From positions 1-64,000 of the forward strand of contig DASSTJ010000065.1 of NCBI GenBank assembly GCA_035707965.1: a stretch of 64,000 nt of DNA, given 5' to 3'. Made by a program: the position numbers and the translations under genes. Shown piece after piece: positions 24,541-33,915 of the stretch. Origin of the DNA: DASSTJ01 sp035707965. GTDB lineage: Bacteria; Actinomycetota; Actinomycetes; Actinomycetales; Angustibacteraceae. Position 1 is the first letter of the stretch. Every line of letters begins with the position of its first letter. The notes under the pieces were generated by a model. It saw only the letters and a list, made by a program, of their open reading frames with translations, was not told where the DNA came from and made no database searches.

Positions 24541-25722
24541 ATGATGACGCCGGTGGACGAGGCCCTGCTCGACGACCCGGACGCGCTGGCCGCTGCCGAC
24601 CGCAGCGGCGTCCTGCTGTCGCTCGCGACGGCTGGTGCGCAGGTGCGCGAGGCCGTCGTGCGCGGGCAGGAGGCCGGCGTCTACGACCTGGCGCAGGACG
24701 ACCGACCGCGGTCGGTGCTCGTCGCGTCGCTCGGCGGCTCCGGCGTCATCGGTGACGTCCTCTCGGTGCTGGCTGGTGCGGGCTCCGCCACCCCCGTGGC
24801 GGTGCGGCGGGGGCTGCCACTGCCGGGCTGGGTCGGCCCGCTGGACCTCGTCGTCGCCGTCTCCCTGTCCGGTCGGGCCCGAGGGCCGCTGGCGCTCGCG
24901 GCCGAGGCCGGCCGCCGGGGCTGTCGCCTGCTCACGGTCGGTGCCGGGGAGTCACCGCTCGCGGACGTCTGCGCCCAGGCCCGCGGCATCCACGTGCCGA
25001 TCGTCGTCCGCCGTCACCGCGACGCGCCGGACGCCGGGCCGGTGTCGTCGCGCGCCGCCCTGTGGTCGCTGCTCGTGCCGGTGCTGCAGGCCGGCCACGC
25101 GCTCCGGGCGGTGGACGTGCCCGACTCCGTGCTGGCGGACACCGCCGACGCGCTCGACCGGGAGGCGGACGCCGCGCGACCGTCGTCCGAGAGCTTCGTC
25201 AACCCGGCGAAGTCGCTCGCCCTGCAGCTCGCGGGCCACGTGCCCGTCGTGCTCGCCGACGACCCGCTCACGGACGTCGTGGCCCGACGTGCCGTCGCCA
25301 TGCTGGCTCGCACCGCGCGCACCCCCGCCATGCAGGGGTCCCTGCCGGACGACGCCAGCGAGGTCGTCGCGACGTTCGACGGGCCGTTCACGGCGAGGGA
25401 GCGCGACGTGTTCGCCGATCCGTTCGTCGACCCTCCGACCGGGCCGACCCAGCGTCTGCTGCTGCTGCGCGAGCCACCGCCCGAACCGGGGCGAGACGAC
25501 CAGGCGGCGTTCGAGCGCGCAGCCCTCGCCGACCGGGTGCGCGAGCTCGCGCGCGACGTCGGCGTGCCCGTCAGCGAGGTCGCCGCCGAGCGGGGCCACG
25601 ACCTGGTGCGCCTCGCCGGCCTGGTCGCCCGCACGGACTTCACGTCGGTGTACCTGGCGCTCGGCATGGGCCTCGACCCAGTGACGTCGCCGCACGTCGC
25701 CGACCTTCGCGACGCCCGCTGA
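24541..25722 (+). CDS. SIS-domain phosphosugar isomerase-like protein
   Basis: Protein of 393 residues with two sugar-isomerase (SIS) halves: VLVASLGGSGVIGDVLSVL near 60-78 and VVAVSLSGRARGPLALAAEAG near 104-124 (in parts) in the first, and a C-terminal bis-PGI-type half ending near LALGMGLDPVTSPHVADLR. It matches the bifunctional phosphoglucose/phosphomannose isomerase-like protein at the Rv3256c position. If active it would link fructose-6-phosphate to mannose-6-phosphate, which matters because manA is not present here. The start is the first of two ATGs directly after the repeat array. Confidence 0.8.
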   Translation: MMTPVDEALLDDPDALAAADRSGVLLSLATAGAQVREAVVRGQEAGVYDLAQDDRPRSVLVASLGGSGVIGDVLSVLAGAGSATPVAVRRGLPLPGWVGPLDLVVAVSLSGRARGPLALAAEAGRRGCRLLTVGAGESPLADVCAQARGIHVPIVVRRHRDAPDAGPVSSRAALWSLLVPVLQAGHALRAVDVPDSVLADTADALDREADAARPSSESFVNPAKSLALQLAGHVPVVLADDPLTDVVARRAVAMLARTARTPAMQGSLPDDASEVVATFDGPFTARERDVFADPFVDPPTGPTQRLLLLREPPPEPGRDDQAAFERAALADRVRELARDVGVPVSEVAAERGHDLVRLAGLVARTDFTSVYLALGMGLDPVTSPHVADLRDAR

Positions 25723-25751
25723 CCGGTGCGCCGGCCGCAAAGCGGCAGGCG

Positions 25752-25806
25752 GTGTGCCGATGGGTGCGCGGGATCCGTGGGGATCGCCGCGGTTCGCGCG
25801 CACTCA
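25752..25806. repeat. repeat copy A, left of the AbiEi-like gene
   Basis: This stretch begins GTGTGC, continues with a GATGGGTGCGCGGG block and ends near GCGCACTC. It shares that block order with the two copies at 26918-27079 on the other side of the AbiEi-like gene, although the middle has diverged. Confidence 0.55.
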
Positions 25807-25815
25807 TGGGCACAC

Positions 25816-26793
25816 TCACACACGACGCTTGGCGTGGTCGACCGGCTCGCGTGGTGTCATCTCTACCTCAGGCCGAGGGCGACCGCCGTGGGCCAGCTGC
25901 AGGTACGTCCTCTCGATGGTCGCAACGACCCGGTCGAGGTCGGTCGCAATGGATCGCGGCGTGAACGCCAGCACCGTGACGCCGTGCTCGGTGAGCTCAG
26001 CGTCGCGCTCCACCGTGCGTTCCCAGTCCACGCCGCGCTGGTGGTACTGACGCGAGTGCACCATGACGGCCAGCGCCACGTCGTCGAACCAGAGGTCCGG
26101 CGACAGCAGTCGGATGCCACCACTGGACAGCACCGGATTGGGGACGACGCGCGGCAGACGAGGGCTCGACTCGCAGGCGCGGCGTAGGTGCGCCTCCGGG
26201 ACCGACCACGCGCCGTCGGTCGCGTCGACCAGCGCGCGACGGGCGAACGCGCTCCATCGTCGGGGGCCGGCCGCGAGCTCTTCGCCCAGCTCGTCCAACG
26301 AGCAGAGGCCACGTTGCACCGCCTCGATGACCACGGACCTCGCCTCGTCCAGGCCGCGAGCTGCCCGGGCGGCGTCCATCACCGCCCGGGGCAGACTCGC
26401 CACGGTGACCAGGCCCCGACGGGCGGCACGCGGGTCCGGACGCCGAGTCCTCTGGACGTCGACCCACCCGACCCGGCGCGACCGCAGGTTCATCGGGACC
26501 AGCACCTGCACCAGACGGTTGCCCGGAACCCCGGTCAGACCGTGCACGAGACAGGCGTGCACGCCAGTGACCACGCCGTGGGGACCGCTCTCGAGCTGTG
26601 CTGCGACGAGACGCTGCTGCGCGGTGAGCCGCTCACGGCTGGACGACACGACGCTGCCGAGAACCGCTGCCCACTGCCGGCCGAGCCGCCAGCGCAGCGC
26701 CTGCTGAGTCACGCCGAGCTCGTACAGCTGGGCGCGTGTGGCCAGCCCGCTCTGCTGGTGGAGAAGTCGGTGCACGGCCGGGTCGACGTCCAT
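25816..26793 (-). CDS. AbiEi-antitoxin-domain / DUF559-like protein
   Basis: Protein of 325 residues. The first 50 or so (VHRLLHQQSGLATRAQLYELG then LRWRLGRQWAAVLGSVV) form the winged-helix of AbiEi-type antitoxins. The C-terminal third (GGIRLLSPDLWFDDVALAVMVHSRQYHQ, then ERTVERDAELTEHGVTVL) resembles DUF559, a Vsr/PD-(D/E)xK-like fold, with D of PDLWF as a candidate catalytic residue. No toxin gene is adjacent, so it is not a recognisable AbiE pair. It is the only minus-strand gene between whiB2 and the SpoIIM gene, and related repeats lie on both sides. ATG at 26793 was preferred over an upstream frame extension. Function unknown. Confidence 0.6.
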   Translation of the reverse strand: MDVDPAVHRLLHQQSGLATRAQLYELGVTQQALRWRLGRQWAAVLGSVVSSSRERLTAQQRLVAAQLESGPHGVVTGVHACLVHGLTGVPGNRLVQVLVPMNLRSRRVGWVDVQRTRRPDPRAARRGLVTVASLPRAVMDAARAARGLDEARSVVIEAVQRGLCSLDELGEELAAGPRRWSAFARRALVDATDGAWSVPEAHLRRACESSPRLPRVVPNPVLSSGGIRLLSPDLWFDDVALAVMVHSRQYHQRGVDWERTVERDAELTEHGVTVLAFTPRSIATDLDRVVATIERTYLQLAHGGRPRPEVEMTPREPVDHAKRRV

Positions 26794-26917
26794 GAGGGTG
26801 ACGATCGCGCAGCGGGACGGCGGGATACCACGTACCCGCCGCACCTGTGGACGGCGGGAGCAACGTCAACGCGTTGTGGATGACGAGCACTGGTCCAGCG
26901 GCCGTCCGGCCGGGGGC

Positions 26918-27079
26918 GACGCGGTGCGGTCGGGGTGTGCGGATGGGTGCGCGGGGACGGGGCTGATCGCGACGTCCTGGGTGCACTCGTGCGCACGCGA
27001 CGCGGTGCGACCCGGGTGTGCGGATGGGTGGGCGGGACGGGGCCGATCGCGACGTCCTGGGTGCAACCGAGCGCACTCG
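26918..27079. repeat. tandem 81-bp repeat, copies B and C
   Basis: Two direct copies (26918-26998 and 26999-27079) share GACGCGGTGCG, GGGTGTGCGGATGGGTG, CGGGACGGGGC and GATCGCGACGTCCTGGGTGCA in the same order, with few differences. Copy A lies beyond the AbiEi-like gene. The rest of the gap from 26794 to 27130 shows no gene or promoter I can support. Confidence 0.85.
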
Positions 27080-27130
27080 CCGGCAGCGCGCGGCGCGCGA
27101 TGACGATCACGTCCCTCTAGGCTGGCGCGC

Positions 27131-28048
27131 ATGTCCACGGGCGGCGGCAGCAAGGCGATCGTTGCGGCGCTCGCCGCGAACCTCGGCATCGCCGTCACCA
27201 AGTTCGTCGCGTTCGTGCTCACGTCGTCGAGCTCGATGCTGGCCGAGTCCATCCACTCGGTCGCCGACTCTGGCAACCAGCTGCTCCTGCTCGTCGGCGG
27301 CCGGAGAGCGCGACGTGCCGCGACGCCGGAGCACCCGTTCGGCTACGGGCGCGAGCGCTACGTGTACGCGTTCCTGGTGGCGATCGTGCTGTTCAGCGTC
27401 GGTGGCCTGTTCGCGCTGTACGAGGCGTACCACAAGTGGCACGACCCGCACCCGATCGAAGGTCGCTGGTGGTGGGTGCCGCTCGTCGTGCTGGTCGCCG
27501 CGATCGGGATGGAGGGGTTCTCCTTCCGCACTGCGGTCCGGGAGTCCAACCACGTGCGCGCAGGCCGGTCGTGGCCGCAGTTCATCCGTACCGCCAAGGC
27601 GCCGGAGCTCCCGGTCGTCCTGCTCGAGGACCTCGCCGCGCTGACGGGCCTCGTGTTCGCGCTGGTCGGCGTGAGCATGACGCTGGTGACGCACGACGGC
27701 CGCTGGGACGCCGTCGGCAGCGCGGCCATCGGGCTGCTGCTCGTCGTTGTCGCCGTGGTGCTGGGGCTCGAGATGAAGTCGCTCCTGCTCGGCGAGGGCG
27801 CGAGCCCGGCGCAGGTGCGCAAGATCTGCGCGGCGCTCGTGGGCGAGGGCGTCGAGTCCGTCATCCACCAGCGCACGCTGCACCTCGGGCCGGAGGAGCT
27901 GCTGGTCGCCGCCAAGGTGGCGGTGCCGGCCGCCGTCACGGCGACGGAGGTGGCCGAGGCCATCGACGCCGCCGAGCGACGCGTGCGCGAGGCGGTGCCG
28001 ATCGCCCGCATCATCTACCTGGAGCCCGACATCAAGCGCGGGCAGTAG
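27131..28048 (+). CDS. cation diffusion facilitator family transporter
   Basis: Proton-coupled divalent metal exporter of 305 residues with six membrane segments. The metal site in the second segment is HSVADSGNQ (HxxxD near 39-43). In the fifth segment the usual HxxxD reads ExxxA in LLEDLAALTG near 171-180, as in ZnT9-like relatives, so the transport site is not the classical tetrad. A C-terminal cytoplasmic domain begins near 220. Homologues commonly stand just upstream of ahcY in actinobacteria. Metal specificity is unknown. Confidence 0.85.
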   Translation: MSTGGGSKAIVAALAANLGIAVTKFVAFVLTSSSSMLAESIHSVADSGNQLLLLVGGRRARRAATPEHPFGYGRERYVYAFLVAIVLFSVGGLFALYEAYHKWHDPHPIEGRWWWVPLVVLVAAIGMEGFSFRTAVRESNHVRAGRSWPQFIRTAKAPELPVVLLEDLAALTGLVFALVGVSMTLVTHDGRWDAVGSAAIGLLLVVVAVVLGLEMKSLLLGEGASPAQVRKICAALVGEGVESVIHQRTLHLGPEELLVAAKVAVPAAVTATEVAEAIDAAERRVREAVPIARIIYLEPDIKRGQ

Positions 28049-28111
28049 GATGGACGTCGTCCGGCGTCGGTGATGCCGCTGGCCCAGAGGGGCCGCGCCG
28101 GGGCACCGCGT

Positions 28112-28126
28112 CGTCTGACTCAGACG
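28112..28126. promoter_or_regulatory. palindrome in the ahcY leader
   Basis: CGTCTGA-C-TCAGACG is a perfect 7+1+7 palindrome, followed 5 bases on by another ACTCAGAC. It lies 35 bases before the ahcY start. It could be an operator or a short hairpin. I see no SAH-riboswitch core in this 112-base leader. Confidence 0.35.
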
Positions 28127-28160
28127 TCCCACTCAGACACTCCGTCGAAGGGTCCTCGTC

Positions 28161-29630
<1,470 letters not shown>

Positions 29631-29643
29631 GTCCGAGCCGAGG

Positions 29644-29667
29644 GGCCCGTCGCCGTTGCGGCGGGCC
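29644..29667. terminator. terminator between ahcY and the SpoIIM gene
   Basis: GGCCCGTCGC (29644-29653) pairs with GCGGCGGGCC (29658-29667) around CGTT, with one G-T pair, followed by TCTCGTCG. It lies between convergent genes and can act in both directions. Confidence 0.75.
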
Positions 29668-29684
29668 TCTCGTCGTGCCAGTAG

Positions 29685-30680
29685 TCAGCCGGTCACCAGG
29701 GCCAGGTCGCCACGGGCGGCGTCGTCGACGTCGCCGGTCTCGCCGGAGAGCACCGCGCGGCGTCCGAGCACGACGACGTAGGCGAGGAAGAGCGCTTCGG
29801 CGATGACGCCGATCGCGATGCGAGCCCAGGTCGGCAAGCCGGACGGGGTGACGAAAGCCTCGATCACCCCGGACACGGCCAGGACGACGACCAGCCCGAT
29901 CACGACGGCGGCGGCCGCGCGGCCCTCCTCGGCGAGGGCTCGTAGCCGCGGTCGCGGGCCGGGGTCGACCCACGCCCAGAAGAGCCGCAGCCCGGTGCCC
30001 GCGGCGACGAAGACGGCCGTGAGCTCGAGGATGCCGTGGGGAAGGATCAGGCCGAAGAACAGGTCGAGCCGGTCGTTTGCCGCCATCAGGCCGCCGACGA
30101 GGCCGACGTTGAGCGCGTTCTGCAGCAGCACCCACAGCACCGGCAGCCCCAGGACGCCGAACGCGATGCACTGCGCCGCCACCCAGGCGTTGTTCGTCCA
30201 GACCTTCGCCGCGAACCCGCTGGCCGCGTGCTCGGAGTAGTAGCTGGCGAAGTCGTGCTCGACCAGCTGCTTGACCTCGTTCGGCGCGGCGACGCTCGCC
30301 TGCACCTGCGGGTCACCGGCCACCCAGGCGCCGACCAGCACGGCGACAGCGATCGACACCACGGCCGTCGCCACCCACCAGCGGCGCGTCCGGTACAGGG
30401 CGGCGGGGAACGAGACGAGGAAGAAGCGGGAGACGTCGCGCCAGGCGGGGTCGTGGCTACCGGTGGCCGCCGCGCGGGCTCTCGCGACGAGCCCGGACAG
30501 CCGGCTGACCAGCGCCGGGTCCGGAGCGGCGGAGCGGACCACCGACAGGTGGGTCGCGGCTCGCTGGTAGAGCGTGACCAGCTCGTCCGCCTCCGCGCCG
30601 TCGAGGCGTCGACGGCGACTCAGCTGCTCCAGCCGCGCCCACTCGTCGGCGTGCGCGACCGCGAAGGCGTCGAGATCCAC
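29685..30680 (-). CDS. stage II sporulation protein M (SpoIIM/DUF95) family membrane protein
   Basis: Membrane protein of 331 residues. The N-terminal cytoplasmic stretch (WARLEQLSRRRRLDGAEADE) precedes about six hydrophobic segments, with family pieces NNAWVAAQCIAFGVLGLPVL near 163-182 and LILPHGILELTAVFVAAGTGL near 211-231 (in parts). In Bacillus SpoIIM aids septal peptidoglycan hydrolysis during engulfment; the actinobacterial version is not tied to sporulation and is conserved next to RDD, MoxR and DUF58 genes, as here. Divergent from the RDD gene across 116 bases. Confidence 0.85.
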   Translation of the reverse strand: MDLDAFAVAHADEWARLEQLSRRRRLDGAEADELVTLYQRAATHLSVVRSAAPDPALVSRLSGLVARARAAATGSHDPAWRDVSRFFLVSFPAALYRTRRWWVATAVVSIAVAVLVGAWVAGDPQVQASVAAPNEVKQLVEHDFASYYSEHAASGFAAKVWTNNAWVAAQCIAFGVLGLPVLWVLLQNALNVGLVGGLMAANDRLDLFFGLILPHGILELTAVFVAAGTGLRLFWAWVDPGPRPRLRALAEEGRAAAAVVIGLVVVLAVSGVIEAFVTPSGLPTWARIAIGVIAEALFLAYVVVLGRRAVLSGETGDVDDAARGDLALVTG

Positions 30681-30796
30681 GCGACGAGCCTACGGGCACC
30701 CGCCGCTCTCCCGGGCGGCGTCCACAGCGGGCGGTGGCCGCGGCTCGCCGTGGAGCGACGGCGCCATGGCACCCGCCGGCCCCCTAGCCTGGACCG

Positions 30797-31618
30797 GTGA
30801 CCAGCCAGGTGGTGACGGGGGAGGCCGTGCAGCTCGAGCTGCGACCGGCTACCTTCGCGTCGCGCGCGGTCTCAGGCACGATCGACGTCGTCCTGCAGAT
30901 CGGCCTGCTCGTCGTGCTCGGGATCGTCGCGGCGCGGCTCAGCGTCGACATCGACGCAGCAGCGGCGTCCGCGCTGGTCCTGGTCATGGTCGTGCTCGTG
31001 CTGGTCGGCGTGCCCGTGGTCACCGAGACGCTGTCGCGGGGGCGGACGGTCGGCAAGCTCGTCATGGGCCTGCGCACCGTCCGCGACGACGGCGGCCCCA
31101 TCCGGTTCCGGCACGCGTTCGTGCGCGGTCTGCTCGAGTTCGTCGAGGTGTTCCTGCTCTTCGGGGTACCGGCTCTCTTCAGCTCACTGATCTCCTCGAG
31201 CGGCAAGCGGCTCGGGGACGTCGTGGCCGGCACCTACGTCATCCGCGAGCGCGGGGCAGCGCGACCGGCGCCGCCTCCCTTGATGCCGTTCCAGCTCGCC
31301 GGGTGGGCGCAGCACGCGGACATCGCGCGGCTGCCCGACGGCATGGCGCTCGCCGTCCGTCAGTTCCTGGGCCGCGCGCCCTCGCTGCACCTGGCCTCGC
31401 GGGCGTCGCTGGGGGCCGAGCTGGCCCACGCGGTCAGCCCCTACGTCGCGCCTCCCCCACCTGCGGGGACGCACCCGGAGGAGTTCCTCGCCGCGGTGCT
31501 GGCGGAGCGGCGTCGCCGGGACGTCGAGCGACTGGCGCGCGAACGTGCCGCGAGGGAGCGCTGGGCCGGCGTCGACTCGGTGGCCGCGGCCCTGGACCGG
31601 GTGCGCGACCGGCGTTGA
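30797..31618 (+). CDS. RDD family membrane protein
   Basis: Protein of 273 residues. The RDD domain (about residues 15-150) opens with FASRAVSGTIDVVLQIGLLV, has RGRTVGKLVMGLRTVRDDGG near 77-96, and ends SGKRLGDVVAGTYVIRER, with three membrane segments. The last 110 residues are cytoplasmic, charged and probably helical (RRRDVERLARERAARERW). It belongs to the SpoIIM-MoxR-DUF58 neighbourhood but runs opposite to the flanking genes. The function is unknown; some RDD proteins exchange cations. Confidence 0.85.
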   Translation: MTSQVVTGEAVQLELRPATFASRAVSGTIDVVLQIGLLVVLGIVAARLSVDIDAAAASALVLVMVVLVLVGVPVVTETLSRGRTVGKLVMGLRTVRDDGGPIRFRHAFVRGLLEFVEVFLLFGVPALFSSLISSSGKRLGDVVAGTYVIRERGAARPAPPPLMPFQLAGWAQHADIARLPDGMALAVRQFLGRAPSLHLASRASLGAELAHAVSPYVAPPPPAGTHPEEFLAAVLAERRRRDVERLARERAARERWAGVDSVAAALDRVRDRR

Positions 31619-31619
31619 G

Positions 31620-31653
31620 GGCCGCCGGTGGCGGTCAGAGCCGGCCGGCGGCC
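31620..31653. terminator. convergent terminator overlapping the DUF58 gene end
   Basis: GGCCGCCGG (31620-31628) pairs with CCGGCGGCC (31645-31653). It begins 1 base after the RDD stop and its other arm is inside the last codons of the oppositely directed DUF58 gene. Confidence 0.55.
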
Positions 31654-32930
31654 TTGAGGGCCAGGTACCGGTCGGCCAGCTCGGGGGCCAGCCGGTCCGG
31701 CGGCGCGTCGACCACCTCGACGCCGAGACGCGTGAGCAGGCGCGTCACTCGGTCACGGTCGAGCGCTGCCCGCTCCGCGGCGGCTGCCGCGTACACCGAC
31801 TCCACGTCGCGGCGGTCGCGGGCCATGCGCAGCACCTCCGGGTCGGCGACCGACGCCACGACCACCTGGTGCCGACGCGTGAGGGCCGGCAAGGCGGGCA
31901 GCAGCCCCTCCTCGACCGCGGCGGCCTCCAGCGGCGTCAGGAGCACGACGAGCGCGCGCCGGGACAGGCGGGCCTGCACCGCGGCGACGGCCACGGACCA
32001 GTCCGCCTCGACCAGCTCGGCCTCCAGCGGCGCCATGGCGTTCACCAGCGAGGGGAGGAGCGAGGCGCCCGAGACCCCGTCCACCCTGGCGCGGACCCGC
32101 CGGTCGACAGCGACGAGGTCGACGCGGTCACCCGCCCGGGACGCCAGCGCCGCCAGGAGCAGGGCGGCGTCCATGGCGGCGTCCAGGCGAGGCTCGTCCG
32201 CGACCCGCCCGGCAGCCGTGCGGGAGGTGTCGAGGACCAGCATCAGGCGCCGGTCCCGCTCCGGTCGCCAGGTGCGCACGACGACCTGCCGGCGGCGTGC
32301 CGAGGCGCGCCAGTCGATGCTGCGCACGTCGTCGCCGACGACGTAGTCGCGCAGCGAGTCGAACTCGGTTCCCTGTCCGCGGACGTTCACGGCGGACCGT
32401 CCGTCGAGCTCGCGCAGCCGCGCCAGGCGGCTCGGCAGGTGACGTCGGGACGTGAACGGCGGCAGCACCTGGACGGAGCCCGGGACGGCGACCGAACGCT
32501 GCCACCCTGCGACGCCGAGGGGACCGAGAGACCTGGTCGTCACCCGGTCGGCGCGCCGCGCGCCACGGCGTCGAGGCACCAGCACCGTGATGACCCGCCG
32601 GCGCTCGCCGACCGGGACGTCGAGGTCGTGACGGTCGTCCTGCGCCCCCGCCGAGGGGACCCACGCGTCTCGCAGACGACCCCGGACGCGCCGGCCCCCG
32701 GTGTTGCTGACCAGCAGCACGCTCGCGACCGCCTCGCCGAGCCGCACGGACGGCAGCGGTCGGCGTTCGAACCGCAGCGCCCCAGGGCGGCCCGCGAGCA
32801 GCAGGTCGAGGACCACCACGGCAGCCACCACGGCGAGCCAGGTCCCCAGGCCGGCCCAGCTGGGCTGCACCAGACCCACCCACAGGACGCCGAGCAGCGC
32901 GAGCAGGGCCGCTCTGCCAGTCAGCGCCAC
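31635..32930 (-). CDS. DUF58 domain-containing protein
   Basis: Protein of 431 residues, last gene of the minus-strand MoxR operon. Two membrane segments at about 7-45 are followed by a cytoplasmic region whose DUF58 core reads GTEFDSLRDYVVGDDVRSID then WRASARR near 190-215. A von Willebrand A-like fold follows with the MIDAS-type start LVLDTSRTAAG near 233. Such proteins work with MoxR AAA ATPases, probably as the metal-binding partner that is remodelled. Start is the ATG 16 bases after the MoxR stop. Confidence 0.85.
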   Translation of the reverse strand: MALTGRAALLALLGVLWVGLVQPSWAGLGTWLAVVAAVVVLDLLLAGRPGALRFERRPLPSVRLGEAVASVLLVSNTGGRRVRGRLRDAWVPSAGAQDDRHDLDVPVGERRRVITVLVPRRRGARRADRVTTRSLGPLGVAGWQRSVAVPGSVQVLPPFTSRRHLPSRLARLRELDGRSAVNVRGQGTEFDSLRDYVVGDDVRSIDWRASARRRQVVVRTWRPERDRRLMLVLDTSRTAAGRVADEPRLDAAMDAALLLAALASRAGDRVDLVAVDRRVRARVDGVSGASLLPSLVNAMAPLEAELVEADWSVAVAAVQARLSRRALVVLLTPLEAAAVEEGLLPALPALTRRHQVVVASVADPEVLRMARDRRDVESVYAAAAAERAALDRDRVTRLLTRLGVEVVDAPPDRLAPELADRYLALKAAGRL

Positions 32931-32946
32931 GACGAGCCTCGGGGCA

Positions 32947-33915
32947 TCAGCGCGGTACCGGGACGGCCGCCAGCACGCCGTCCAGCACGGACTCGACGGT
33001 GACGCCCTCGAGCTCGGCCTCGGGCCGCAGGGAGCAGCGGTGACGCAGCGTCGGCCCGGCGAGCGCCTTGACGTCGTCCGGTGTGACGTAGTCGCGGCCG
33101 GTGAGCCACGCCCAGGCGCGAGCCGTCGACATCAGTGCCGTGGCGCCGCGCGGCGACACCCCGAGTGACAACGACGGCGAGACGCGCGTGGCCCGGGCGA
33201 TGTCGACGACGTAGCCGACGACGTCGGCGGAGACCTGCACGCGGCGGACCGCGGCGGTGCCCGCGGCCAGGTGCGCCGGACCCGCGACGGCCGTGAGCCC
33301 GGCAGCCCTGAGGTCGCGGGGGTCGAAGCCCTCGGCGTGGCGGGTGAGCACCTGCACCTCGTCGTCTCGCGGGGGCAGCGGCATCGTCAGCTTGAGGAGG
33401 AAGCGGTCGAGCTGCGCCTCGGGCAGCGGGTACGTGCCCTCGTACTCGACCGGGTTCTGGGTGGCGCAGACGACGAACGGCTCCGGCAGCGGTCGCGGGA
33501 CGCCGTCGACGCTGACCTGACGCTCCTCCATGGCTTCGAGCAGCGACGCCTGCGTCTTGGGTGGCGTCCGGTTGATCTCGTCAGCGAGCAGCAGGTTCGT
33601 GAACACGGGACCCTGCCGGAAGGAGAACTCCGCGCTGCGGGCGTCGTAGACGAGCGACCCCGTGACGTCGCCGGGCATGAGGTCGGGCGTGAACTGCACC
33701 CGGCTCGTCGAGAGCTGGAGCGTTGACGACAGGGCGCGCACGAGCAGTGTCTTGGCCACGCCGGGAACGCCCTCGAGGAGCACGTGCCCTCGGGCGAGCA
33801 GCGCGATGACGAGGCCGGTCACCGCCGCGTCCTGGCCGACGACGGCCTTGGCGACCTCGGAGCGGACTGCTTGCAGTGCGGCGCGTGCCTCGTCGGCGTC
33901 GGGGCTGTCGGTCAC
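32947..33915 (-). CDS. MoxR family AAA+ ATPase
   Basis: Chaperone-like ATPase of 322 residues. Walker A is GVPGVAKT at 49-56, LMPGDVTGSLVYDA near 85, Walker B with LLADEINRTPPKTQASLLEAMEE near 110-132 (in parts), sensor 1 in CATQNPVEYEGTYPLPEAQLDRF near 150 (in parts), and a lid domain with VSPRGATALMSTARAWAWL near 255. It assembles rings that act on DUF58/VWA partners, encoded next. Its GTG overlaps the stop of the DUF4350 gene (GTGA). Confidence 0.92.
   Translation of the reverse strand: MTDSPDADEARAALQAVRSEVAKAVVGQDAAVTGLVIALLARGHVLLEGVPGVAKTLLVRALSSTLQLSTSRVQFTPDLMPGDVTGSLVYDARSAEFSFRQGPVFTNLLLADEINRTPPKTQASLLEAMEERQVSVDGVPRPLPEPFVVCATQNPVEYEGTYPLPEAQLDRFLLKLTMPLPPRDDEVQVLTRHAEGFDPRDLRAAGLTAVAGPAHLAAGTAAVRRVQVSADVVGYVVDIARATRVSPSLSLGVSPRGATALMSTARAWAWLTGRDYVTPDDVKALAGPTLRHRCSLRPEAELEGVTVESVLDGVLAAVPVPR

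Noticed and set aside
25816..26793. Complete AbiE toxin-antitoxin pair
   Set aside because: No nucleotidyltransferase (AbiEii) gene lies next to it.
28049..28160. Possible SAH riboswitch before ahcY
   Set aside because: No match to the conserved core; only a simple palindrome is seen.
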